Source: Bacteroidota bacterium
GTDB taxonomy: Bacteria; Bacteroidota; Bacteroidia; Palsa-965
Direction: 5' to 3'
Length of the DNA stretch: 58,665 nt
Assembly (NCBI GenBank): GCA_003153435.1
Contig: PLYR01000133.1
Coordinates: forward strand, 1-58,665
Part shown: piece by piece, positions 45,126-53,503 of the stretch
Layout of the letters: each line of letters starts with the position of its first letter
How positions within the stretch are numbered: position 1 is the first letter of the stretch
Translations under genes and position numbers: made by a program
The notes under the pieces: model-generated
The model's database searches: none
Told to the model about the DNA's origin: nothing
Seen by the model: only the letters and a program-made list of their open reading frames with translations

Positions 45126-46561
45126 GTACGGCGAGTGAAATAATCATCTCTACCGAAATACAGCAGCTCATTTCTCCGGAACATGCCTGGCATTACTATG
45201 TGATTCCGAAAGAACTTGCTGGGAACCAAATTGTTTTATTTGCCGATGAAGTGCAGTTTAAAGATCATCTCCTGGATGAATTGGAAATCCTGCTCGGACG
45301 GTCTGTTCAGATTGAAAAGAAACCTACTTCCACCATTCAGCGCGCATTAGGTAATTATTACCGCAACTCCAAAGGAACAGCCGCGGAAAGAGCAGCTTCT
45401 CAGGTAATCAAAAAGTCGGATGATTTCTTAGTGGCCCTCATCAGCGAAGCAAAGAACCTGGGAAGCAGTGATATTCACATTGAATATTATGAAGAGAAAT
45501 GCCGGGTACGATTCCGGATTGACGGTCACCTGATCGAACGTTATACCATCAACAAAAATGATTACCCGGCCTTGATCAACAAAATCAAGATCAAGGCTGA
45601 TCTGAATATTTCAGAAAAGAGACTCCCTCAGGACGGGCGTATCCTGTTCAACCACGAAGGGCTGCGTTTCGATATTCGGGTTTCTATTTTACCCACCTTG
45701 CATGGAGAAAAGATTGTGCTTCGTCTTCTGAATAAGGATGCTACAAATATTGACATCAAAACATTAGGATTCTCTGAAAGGGAACTCAACGATTACCTGG
45801 AAGGCATCAAAAAACCTCACGGCATTATCCTGATAAGCGGACCCACAGGATCGGGAAAGACCACCACCTTGTATGCCACACTGAAGCTCCTGAATAAGGA
45901 GAAAACAAACGTACTGACCATTGAAGACCCGATTGAGTATACTTTGGAGGGAATAAACCAGGTTCAGCTTCGAGAAGATATAGGTCTGACCTTTGCCAGA
46001 GCCTTGCGTACTTTCCTGCGCCAGGATCCGGATGTAATCATGCTTGGGGAAATACGGGATGCGGAAACAGCTCAGATGGCTATCCGTGCGGCGCTTACAG
46101 GTCACCTGGTGCTTTCCACCATTCACACCAATTCAGCCTGGGGAACCATTTCCAGACTTGTGGACATGGGTGTTCCTTCTTACCTCATCGCAGGAACCAT
46201 TAACCTGAGTGTGGCTCAACGTCTGGTGCGACTGCTTTGTCCGGAATGCAGGGAAAAGAAGACCTTTGATCATACCCAACTCCCCATCGGCTTTGTAGCT
46301 CCGCGCAAGCTGGAGTATCATTACGTTCCAAAAGGATGTGACCAGTGCCATTTCACAGGGTTTAAGGGAAGAAAAGCCATTTACGAAGTGATCCCGGTGG
46401 ATCATGAGCTGGCCGAAAAAATAAAAAATAACATTTTCAATATTGCGGATGAACTCAAAAAGCGAAACATCAAAACGCTTTCGGAGAATGCATTTGAAGT
46501 CCTTGAAAAAGGTGAAACCTCTATCGAAGAGGCATACACGGTTTTACTTAACAGTATTTAA
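45122..46561 (+). CDS. gspE: Secretion/pilus assembly ATPase GspE/PilB
   Basis: A 479-residue hexameric traffic ATPase powering pseudopilus assembly. Motifs: Walker A GPTGSGKT (240-247), Asp box (EDPIEY), Walker B DPDVIMLGEIRD (302-313), His box (LTGHLVLSTIHTNS), and a zinc-binding CxxC pair at 373-376 and 406-409 as in GspE. The N-terminal domain is short. The start codon is TTG at 45122, overlapping the upstream TGA. No PilT-type retraction ATPase is seen, which favours a secretion-type system over twitching pili. Confidence 0.93.
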   Translation: MSTASEIIISTEIQQLISPEHAWHYYVIPKELAGNQIVLFADEVQFKDHLLDELEILLGRSVQIEKKPTSTIQRALGNYYRNSKGTAAERAASQVIKKSDDFLVALISEAKNLGSSDIHIEYYEEKCRVRFRIDGHLIERYTINKNDYPALINKIKIKADLNISEKRLPQDGRILFNHEGLRFDIRVSILPTLHGEKIVLRLLNKDATNIDIKTLGFSERELNDYLEGIKKPHGIILISGPTGSGKTTTLYATLKLLNKEKTNVLTIEDPIEYTLEGINQVQLREDIGLTFARALRTFLRQDPDVIMLGEIRDAETAQMAIRAALTGHLVLSTIHTNSAWGTISRLVDMGVPSYLIAGTINLSVAQRLVRLLCPECREKKTFDHTQLPIGFVAPRKLEYHYVPKGCDQCHFTGFKGRKAIYEVIPVDHELAEKIKNNIFNIADELKKRNIKTLSENAFEVLEKGETSIEEAYTVLLNSI

Positions 46562-46571
46562 ACAGCCTAGC

Positions 46572-48482
46572 ATGAAATCAATCATCCGAATATTTCTTTT
46601 AACCGCATTCCTCTTTCTGGCAGGCTCTGTCCGGCTCTCTGCTCAGGAGCGGTTCGACAGTATTGAAGCCAAGCTAAATCTGATAGGCAGCGAAAATCCC
46701 GGGCTCTATGAAAAAGTGGAAGTCTCCGTGGACGGGATATCCATGCAGGAATTTATACGGGGACTCGGAACCGCTAATAACCTGAACGTCTCCGTTGAAC
46801 CAAACCTGAATACCAAGATCTACCAGAATTTTTCAAACGTAAGAGTCCTGGATGTATTTATGTTTTTGGCACGGAAATTTGATCTGGATATAAATCTCAC
46901 CGGATCCATTATTTCCTTTTCACAACATCATGCCCCCGTTCCCGTTCTTGTCAAGGCCGCTCCGAAAGTGTTGAATATTAATTATGACAGCGGCACCAAC
47001 AATCTGGATATGGACCTGAGTACCGACAGTCTCAAATACGTTGTAAAAGAGATCACCCGTCAGAGCCAGAAAAATGTGTTATGCTCACCCGATCTGAGTG
47101 GAAAACTGGTAAGCGGATATATACAAGGCACCCCATTGCCCCAGGCACTTAACATGCTTGCATTTTCCAATAACCTGAAACTGGTAAATACAAAAGACAA
47201 TGTCTTTCTGTTTGTAAAGCCCGATGTGCCAACAAGCGGAGCAAACGGGACTAATAGCAGTTCTGCCTCCCATAACAGTTTCGGAAGCGCTTCCGGTTCT
47301 TATAAGGTCAAATCGGATGGAAACAAATCGGTGACGGTGGAAGCCCAGGCTGCTCCCATTTATGATGTGATCAATGCCGTTTCGAATGAGGTAAAAGTTC
47401 AGTATTTTCTTTTTTCAGAACTTAAAGGTCTCACCACCTTTAACATTGAAAACGCACCTTATGAATCCTTTTTGAATCATGTGTTGAATGGTACAGACTA
47501 TACTTTCCGGAAACAGGGTGATGTATATTTGATCGGAGACCGTAATATTGAAGGACTGCGTGCCACTAAGGTTATACAGCTTCAATCTCATGAAGTCCAG
47601 AAAATTGTGGACTTTATTCCCGCCGATCTAAAAAAGGGAGTGGATATCAAAATGTTTCCCGATCTGAGCAGCCTTATCCTCTGTGGTTCCGAGCCCCGCA
47701 TCGACGAGATTGAATCATTTATCCGTCAGATTGATAAGCCTGTGCCGAACATCTCCATCGAGGTGATGATTGTGGATGTGAATCAAAGTCATACAGTAGC
47801 TACCGGAATTGAAGCCGGTTTGGATCAGCAACCGAGAACTACCGGAGGGACCGTATTTCCCGGATTGAACCTCACCTTGAGTTCCTCCACTATCAACGAT
47901 ATCATTTCCGGTATAAATGGAATGGGATTCGTGAATCTGGGAAGTGTTACTCCTAATTTCTATGTGACATTGAAAGCTATGGAAACACAGGGGATTCTAA
48001 AGATCCATTCCACCCCCCGTGTGGCAACGATCAACGGTACCGAAGCCAAGATGAGTATAAGCAACACTGAATATTACCTGGAGCAAACCAATCAGCAGGT
48101 AGTGACCACCGTTGCTCAAACCATTGTAACCAATGTATACAAACCGGTGAATGCGGAGTTGGCCATCACCATCAACCCGCGCGTTTCCGGAGATGAACAG
48201 GTAACCCTCGAAATCACCGTCAAGCAATCCACTTTCACCACACGAATTTCTCCGACGGCTCCTCCTGGAAACACTTCCCGTGATTTTAAGTCCATTATCC
48301 GCGTAAAAAATGGAGAAATGATCATGATCGGAGGACTGGAAGAAGAGACCACCAACGAATCCGGGTCGGGAGTACCCTTGCTCTCCCGCATTCCAATTAT
48401 CAAATGGTTTTTCTCAAGCCGCACAAAAGCCAAGACCAAAGACAAGCTGACCATATTCATCAAACCAACCGTTGTTTACTAG
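46572..48482 (+). CDS. gspD: Outer-membrane secretin GspD/PilQ
   Basis: A 636-residue secretin. I chose ATG 46572, which gives a clean signal peptide (ending RLSAQE) 10 bp after the E gene; the frame runs upstream to 46443 inside the E gene. N-terminal N/STN-like domains (SMQEFIRGLGTANNLNVSV and repeats) are followed by the secretin core: VEVMIVDVNQSHTVATGIE, STPRVATINGTEAKM, and the closing GGLEEE...VPLLSRIPIIKWFF with KLTIFIKP. It forms the outer-membrane gate. No separate pilotin is recognised, although the lipoprotein at 50250 is a candidate. Confidence 0.93.
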   Translation: MKSIIRIFLLTAFLFLAGSVRLSAQERFDSIEAKLNLIGSENPGLYEKVEVSVDGISMQEFIRGLGTANNLNVSVEPNLNTKIYQNFSNVRVLDVFMFLARKFDLDINLTGSIISFSQHHAPVPVLVKAAPKVLNINYDSGTNNLDMDLSTDSLKYVVKEITRQSQKNVLCSPDLSGKLVSGYIQGTPLPQALNMLAFSNNLKLVNTKDNVFLFVKPDVPTSGANGTNSSSASHNSFGSASGSYKVKSDGNKSVTVEAQAAPIYDVINAVSNEVKVQYFLFSELKGLTTFNIENAPYESFLNHVLNGTDYTFRKQGDVYLIGDRNIEGLRATKVIQLQSHEVQKIVDFIPADLKKGVDIKMFPDLSSLILCGSEPRIDEIESFIRQIDKPVPNISIEVMIVDVNQSHTVATGIEAGLDQQPRTTGGTVFPGLNLTLSSSTINDIISGINGMGFVNLGSVTPNFYVTLKAMETQGILKIHSTPRVATINGTEAKMSISNTEYYLEQTNQQVVTTVAQTIVTNVYKPVNAELAITINPRVSGDEQVTLEITVKQSTFTTRISPTAPPGNTSRDFKSIIRVKNGEMIMIGGLEEETTNESGSGVPLLSRIPIIKWFFSSRTKAKTKDKLTIFIKPTVVY

Positions 48483-48490
48483 AATTTACG

Positions 48491-49711
48491 ATGAACTTTA
48501 TTAACCGGATAACCGAAAACAAGACCCTGCTTGGACTGGATTGCCTCCTGTCTGGTGATGGTACGGTTTCCTGTTCTGCCATATTGCTTAAAAAAGCCGG
48601 ATCAAAGGTCGTTACGGAGAAGGTGTTTGAAAGCTGCAATTCTCTTCAGGCGCTTTCGAGTCAGATGAAAGATAAACCACCTGTAGTGCTCGTCATCAAC
48701 GGCAAAGGTATTATCCACAAACATATTTCCTGGAATGAGAGTGATGATGCCCGTACGCTTCTGGGAAAGGTGCTTCCCAATGCTTCTCTCACCGATTTTT
48801 ACATTCAGCAAAGCGCTCCTTTTAACGGGAAGGTGCTTGTTTCGGCAGCCAGAAGATCTCTGATAGATCAAATCCTGGATCAATGTGCGGAACAAAAGCT
48901 GGATATAATCGGATGTTCATTGGGTCCGCTTATCATAGAAAGCATTCTTCCACTGCTTGACACAGGAGGCGGGTACCAGTATGACTTTTCATTTTTGGAA
49001 TATTCCCTGTCTATCGTCGACAATCACCTGGAGACCTTCAAAACAGCACAACCCTTTCAGGATGGTACAGTAAAGATAGGTGAGGAGAACATTTCATTTT
49101 CAACGCTCCTCCCATTTGCAGCTGCCTTTTCTGCCCTTGCAGGTATACCTGCTTCTCATGCAGAGGTTGACAGGGTTTCCACCCAGAGGGAAGATAACCG
49201 GCAAAAACGTCTGTTTCAATTTACCCTGGCGGGTATAGTTGGGTTTTTCTTACTTGTAATGCTAATAAATTTCTTTGCTTTCGATCATTTCCGTTCCAAA
49301 AAGCAACACCTGGAACAGCAATTGTCGCTGAACAAAGATATTCTTCAAAGGCTGGATACGTTGACCAATGAATTTCACCGGAAGCAAGGCTTTCTGGAAC
49401 GTACAGGTATGCTTCAGGCTTCTAGGGTTTCGGCCTATGCCGATGATCTGTGCCGTGGGGTGCCGCAATCCATCACCCTTTCCGGGATGAATATCAATCC
49501 CTGGCAGAAACCTAAAGCCGATGAAGACAAGGTTTCTTTTCAGAAAAAGACGATGCGCCTTTCCGGATTTTGCAATCAAAGTATTGAACTGAACGACTGG
49601 ATGCAGGAAATAAAGAAAAAAGACTGGGTTAAAAATATCGTTCTACTGAATTATTCTCAAACGAAAGGAATGCAATCGGGAGAGTTTGCACTTCAAATGG
49701 ATATAAAATAA
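48491..49711 (+). CDS. GspL/PilM-PilN-like assembly protein
   Basis: A 406-residue bitopic inner-membrane protein. The first 250 residues form an actin-like PilM/GspL cytoplasmic domain (SLADFYIQQ-type helices, LLPFAAAFSALAGIP). A membrane helix at about residues 245-262 (LAGIVGFFLLVMLINFFAF) follows. The C-terminal periplasmic part has a coiled coil and a PilN-type ferredoxin-like domain. Fusion of PilM and PilN functions is the GspL design. I chose ATG 48491, 8 bp after the secretin stop; the longer frame starts within that gene. Confidence 0.78.
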   Translation: MNFINRITENKTLLGLDCLLSGDGTVSCSAILLKKAGSKVVTEKVFESCNSLQALSSQMKDKPPVVLVINGKGIIHKHISWNESDDARTLLGKVLPNASLTDFYIQQSAPFNGKVLVSAARRSLIDQILDQCAEQKLDIIGCSLGPLIIESILPLLDTGGGYQYDFSFLEYSLSIVDNHLETFKTAQPFQDGTVKIGEENISFSTLLPFAAAFSALAGIPASHAEVDRVSTQREDNRQKRLFQFTLAGIVGFFLLVMLINFFAFDHFRSKKQHLEQQLSLNKDILQRLDTLTNEFHRKQGFLERTGMLQASRVSAYADDLCRGVPQSITLSGMNINPWQKPKADEDKVSFQKKTMRLSGFCNQSIELNDWMQEIKKKDWVKNIVLLNYSQTKGMQSGEFALQMDIK

Positions 49712-49716
49712 GCGAC

Positions 49717-50253
49717 GTGCTCAAGAAACTGACCTACAAACAAAAGTTCCGTATCACGCTCATATTGGGTTTGATTATTGCTTTTGTTCTGTTTCGGTAT
49801 CCGGTAAGCAGGACCATCTCTTTCTTTCAGGATACTAAGAAACTGGAAAAGCAGGTGAATGAAGCCAGCGATGCACCTGCAAAGGTCGCGTTATTACAGG
49901 CCCAACTAAACAGAATGGAACAGGCCCTTGGAAAGCAGGCCAGTCAGAGTATTTCCAGAGAAGATGCCTTGTTGCAAAGCATTACCCGGTACTGTCATGA
50001 GTCCAATGCGCTTCTCCGGGAATTTCCTCAGGCAGGAACGTATTCGGAGAACGGGATGTTGGTTGAGACAAGCACCTTTGTAGTAGAAGGTGATTTTTCA
50101 ACCTTACTCAATCTGGTTTATCAATTGGAACAAAAAAATAAAGTCGGAAGGTTAGCTTCCGTGAATTTTCAATCAAAAAGAGATTTAAGAACCGGGGCAT
50201 TGGCCCTATTGGCAACAATTTATATTCAGAATATCAAAAAAGCAAACTCATGA
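49717..50253 (+). CDS. GspM/PilO-like protein
   Basis: A 178-residue bitopic protein. A short cytoplasmic tail precedes a membrane helix (FRITLILGLIIAFVLFRYPVS), a coiled coil (LEKQVNEAS, LLQAQLNRMEQALGKQ) and a ferredoxin-like periplasmic domain (TFVVEGDFSTLLNLVYQLEQ). This is the PilO/GspM layout. The start is GTG 49717, 5 bp after GspL-like. The downstream lipoprotein gene overlaps by 4 bp. Confidence 0.8.
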   Translation: MLKKLTYKQKFRITLILGLIIAFVLFRYPVSRTISFFQDTKKLEKQVNEASDAPAKVALLQAQLNRMEQALGKQASQSISREDALLQSITRYCHESNALLREFPQAGTYSENGMLVETSTFVVEGDFSTLLNLVYQLEQKNKVGRLASVNFQSKRDLRTGALALLATIYIQNIKKANS

Positions 50254-51194
50254 AAACGAAGGTACTTGCATTAACCATTATTGGAATGGCTACTTTACTC
50301 TGTTATTGCACAAGGGATTTTGTTGAACCCAATATCTCATCCAAATGGGTTTATATAGTTGCGCCGCAAAATGGAGTCACCAGTATGTCCTTTAGCCCTA
50401 ATTTCAAATGGAATGCGGTAGATGGGGCAAGGACTTATAACATTCAGATCGCTTATCCTAACTTTGCAAATGCCAGTCAGATTATCCTGGACTCAAACAT
50501 TATCACCACTAGCATTACATGGCCCCTTATCCCCGGAAACAGTTATGAGTGGAGAGTCTGCGGAAAGAATACGGTCAGTTCAACCCCGTATACGACGTAT
50601 TCCTTGCAAATTGACAATTCAGCAAACCTCTCATCTCAAACAGTAACCATTACTAAACCCACAACTAATCCCTATAATACCAATGTTACCGCACAATCCT
50701 TTGTCTGGAATGCGGTTCCAACAGCAACACTTTACCGTATTCACATTGTTAACCTTTTTAACAGCTCCACCTTTAAAGACTCCACGGTTACCGGTACAAG
50801 CTTTGGCTATACATTGCCAACCGGGAACTATACTTTTTCTGTACGAGCCGAAAACGGAACCAGCATCACACCGTATGCCTCTGTAACAGTTAATGTAAAT
50901 ACTTCTGCTCCTACGCTCTCTACACTGTTATCCCCAGCCAATGGGGCCAATATTACCGGGAAAGATACCTTGGTATGGAGCCGGGCTTCGAGCACCACTC
51001 AGGATTCAGTCTTTATTTCAACCGATTCCACGTTTGTTTCCGTCCCTCAAATTGCGGCCCTGTCCCCTTCTCCTCAATATGTATATACAACCGGTGTGAT
51101 CAGTAAAGTCTATTACTGGAGACTTCGAAGCGGGGATGCTTTTGGAAATTGGAGTGTTGGTTATACCGTAAAACGGAAATTTACTCAGCACTGA
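50250..51194 (+). CDS. Lipoprotein with fibronectin-III-like domains
   Basis: A 314-residue lipoprotein (lipobox near LLCYC, lipidated Cys about residue 20). About three FN3-like beta-sandwich domains follow, each with a YRIHI- or YNIQI-type strand and an F-x-W-N-A-V opening (FKWNAVDGARTYNIQI, FVWNAVPTATLYRIHI, TLVWSRASS). It is embedded between M-like and C-like genes, so it probably belongs to the secretion machine on the outer-membrane side. A pilotin or surface role is possible. Confidence 0.72.
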   Translation: MKTKVLALTIIGMATLLCYCTRDFVEPNISSKWVYIVAPQNGVTSMSFSPNFKWNAVDGARTYNIQIAYPNFANASQIILDSNIITTSITWPLIPGNSYEWRVCGKNTVSSTPYTTYSLQIDNSANLSSQTVTITKPTTNPYNTNVTAQSFVWNAVPTATLYRIHIVNLFNSSTFKDSTVTGTSFGYTLPTGNYTFSVRAENGTSITPYASVTVNVNTSAPTLSTLLSPANGANITGKDTLVWSRASSTTQDSVFISTDSTFVSVPQIAALSPSPQYVYTTGVISKVYYWRLRSGDAFGNWSVGYTVKRKFTQH

Positions 51195-51196
51195 TA

Positions 51197-51679
51197 ATGA
51201 AGAGTAAAAAAGGAGTTTACTTTTTACTAGTTGTGGTTCTTGCCATCTGGGGGTCGGTCATTTATAAACTCTTCTTTCAGAACAAGGGAGGAGATGATTA
51301 TGTGATGAACAGACCCGTATTTGTCCCCGAACAGATAGATCTAACCTCCCTCAATGATACTTTTTTCATACACCCCAATTACCGGGATCCCTTCTTAGGT
51401 AAGGGGATCGAAAAACATATTAAAACATCAGCTTCGGTTTCTGTTATCAAGCCGCTTGAGAAACCCACAGTAGTATCCACCCTCAAATGGCCTGCCGTTG
51501 CCTTCCATGGTCTCATCCGTAACCAGAAATCAAACAAACAAATTGCTCTGGTACAGATTGAAGGACATACTTATAATATGACACCTGGGGATATTCAGTC
51601 AGGAATTGAGCTGAAGAGATGTTTTAAGGATTCTGTGCAGTTGCTGTTTAATATGGAGAAGAGGACGGTGAAAAAATAA
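51197..51679 (+). CDS. GspC/PilP-like periplasmic connector
   Basis: A 160-residue bitopic protein. An N-terminal membrane helix (GVYFLLVVVLAIWGSVIYKL) is followed by a linker with DPFLGKG and a C-terminal HR-type domain (FHGLIRNQKSNKQIALVQI, MTPGDIQSGIELKRCFKDSV). In GspC/PilP this domain links the inner-membrane complex to the secretin. I chose ATG 51197, 2 bp after the lipoprotein stop, because it gives a proper signal-anchor. An upstream ATG at 51149 lies within the previous gene. Confidence 0.75.
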   Translation: MKSKKGVYFLLVVVLAIWGSVIYKLFFQNKGGDDYVMNRPVFVPEQIDLTSLNDTFFIHPNYRDPFLGKGIEKHIKTSASVSVIKPLEKPTVVSTLKWPAVAFHGLIRNQKSNKQIALVQIEGHTYNMTPGDIQSGIELKRCFKDSVQLLFNMEKRTVKK

Positions 51680-51750
51680 AACTATCAATATTACCATGGA
51701 TACTGCCTGCACTTTTCGATTTAAAGTTTGGGAGTTTCTTTTACTCAATA

Positions 51751-52443
51751 ATGTTTATTTACGCTTTGATGAGATACATTCCTTACCTGTTGTTACTCTT
51801 ACTCCCCTTGAGCCTTCAAGGACAAGAATCTCTTCCTCAGCATCCCGATTACGGGTATGTTAGTCTGGATTATGGAAGCAAGAATTATATAGATAATTTT
51901 TACGGGCAGCTAAATACATACCAACAACAGACCCTTTTCCATCCGGTGCAATTACTGGGTTTAAGTATAGGCACACCACCCGATCACCTCAAACTAAAAA
52001 AGACAAGCCTGATGCGCACGGTGCAGCACCTTTCGTTCTCCCAGGTCATTCCTCAGGACGTAAAGATACAGGACAGCATTCATGGACGACTGACCGGTTT
52101 TGTGATAGGAGTCAGTGGGGGAATAGACTTGCTGGGCAGTACCAAACATTTTAACTTGATGATTACCGGAGGATTTAACACGGGGCGTTTGAGGATGTAT
52201 GAGAATGAGCTTTTGCGTCAAAAGAATCCCTTTTTCTCTCCCAAGCTTGCTGTGGAGCCGGCTATAAGGTTCGGCAATTGCATCATTTCGCTGAAAGGGG
52301 AATACGAATACGATGTTTCCGGGGCAAACTGGAGGAGAACATGGTTTGCAAATAAAGACAAAGTGAATCTAAATGCATTTCATCAGAGTGGACTGACCAC
52401 ACTTATCAGTGTTGGATATGTGATTGTTAGGGAAAAGGAATGA
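51751..52443 (+). CDS. Outer-membrane protein, unknown
   Basis: A 230-residue protein with a signal peptide (hydrophobic LLLLLLPLSLQGQ; a second ATG at 51769 also fits). The mature part alternates strands and turns with aromatic ends, and finishes with TLISVGYVIVREKE. This suggests a small outer-membrane beta-barrel or PorT-like fold. It follows the C-like gene after 71 bp and is probably the last gene of the operon. I recognise no specific family. Confidence 0.65.
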   Translation: MFIYALMRYIPYLLLLLLPLSLQGQESLPQHPDYGYVSLDYGSKNYIDNFYGQLNTYQQQTLFHPVQLLGLSIGTPPDHLKLKKTSLMRTVQHLSFSQVIPQDVKIQDSIHGRLTGFVIGVSGGIDLLGSTKHFNLMITGGFNTGRLRMYENELLRQKNPFFSPKLAVEPAIRFGNCIISLKGEYEYDVSGANWRRTWFANKDKVNLNAFHQSGLTTLISVGYVIVREKE

Positions 52444-53123
52444 GTTGGCAGTAGATAGAAAAAGACAAGGATACGCAAACACATACCAACGCGGCCTATC
52501 CGTGCCATCGTGTTAGTAAATCTACTACTCGAGCATAGCGGACAACTCCGTTTAACCGATTAAATTCCTGATGAAAACTGCACTCCTAGCTCATGCTCAT
52601 TTTTTAAAATGCCCTGAATTACTCTTATGCTCAAACCAGCCAAAAAGAAACTGCCTGGAGCATCTCCCTCTTTGAACACAACGCATTTATTGAAAACGAG
52701 GGCAAGCAGAACATCTAACACTGCAACATAACTGGCTTTAATGGTTGTTGTGCTCATAGAATTGAAAGGTGTTTGAATTTTCACAGTAAAAAAAGAGACC
52801 TTTTTATCATCCATTAAGATGGCATGTAAGATTTTCGCTGTTTTCGTAAGAGTAAAGTGCAACTTTATAATTAGGTATTAAAGATTGATAGTGTTATTTA
52901 GTATACATTTGATTCAGCTACGGACAAAAGAACCTTATTATTTAATATAACTACCATCAAGGCTGAACCTATTGTCTATTGGACATTTTTCTGCAATTTG
53001 AAGAAATGGGATATTGTAAGCTTCCAAGTATTGAATATAGAATACGACACCTATCAATTAAATGAATGACCGCAACTCTGAGAAATTATTCGATTAAAAT
53101 AAGTTTACCTATTTTAAATTAGC
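52444..53123. other. Intergenic gap after the pseudopilus operon
   Basis: About 680 bases without a convincing gene. The longest frame is 100 codons on the minus strand (52560-52862), with no recognisable domain and no conserved context; I give it about one chance in four of being real. I see no clear terminator or RNA. Base composition shifts to AT-rich here, marking a mosaic junction before the KAP unit. Confidence 0.45.
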
Positions 53124-53489
53124 ATGAAAAAACCAATGTATGTAATTTCACTTGCCGTGATGATAATATTTTATGCATGTCAGCCTAATGCGAATCAAAA
53201 AGCTGCAAGACAAAAAGTAATTGCTGATTCTACTAAAAAATCCATTTCAGCTAAGGCTGATTCTGTTAAAGCTTCACAGGTTCAATTTGCACAACTGAAA
53301 AGTGAGATTGGGAATTATAACTCAAAGCTTGAAGACGCAATTGACGAATTGAATAAGATAAAACAAATCCAAAATGGGAGGAATGGAGGTAATTTAGAAC
53401 AACAAATTCAAAATCAAAACAAGAATATTCAACAATTACGTGATGAAATCATTGTTTTACAAACTAAAGTAGCTTCTTTTCAAAAGTAA
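53124..53489 (+). CDS. Small coiled-coil lipoprotein
   Basis: A 121-residue lipoprotein (IIFYAC lipobox, Cys at residue 19) followed by a long helix predicted to form a coiled coil (KSISAKADSVKASQVQ; LEDAIDELNKIKQ; LRDEIIVLQTKVAS). There is no catalytic motif. It is 14 bp upstream of the KAP NTPase and likely co-transcribed. An envelope-side partner of that membrane NTPase is a reasonable guess. Confidence 0.72.
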   Translation: MKKPMYVISLAVMIIFYACQPNANQKAARQKVIADSTKKSISAKADSVKASQVQFAQLKSEIGNYNSKLEDAIDELNKIKQIQNGRNGGNLEQQIQNQNKNIQQLRDEIIVLQTKVASFQK

Positions 53490-53503
53490 ATAAATCAAAT
53501 TAT

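Noticed and set aside
46443-46571. 43-residue N-terminal extension of the secretin frame
   Set aside because: It lies wholly within the E ATPase gene in another frame, and would bury the clean signal peptide that begins at 46572.
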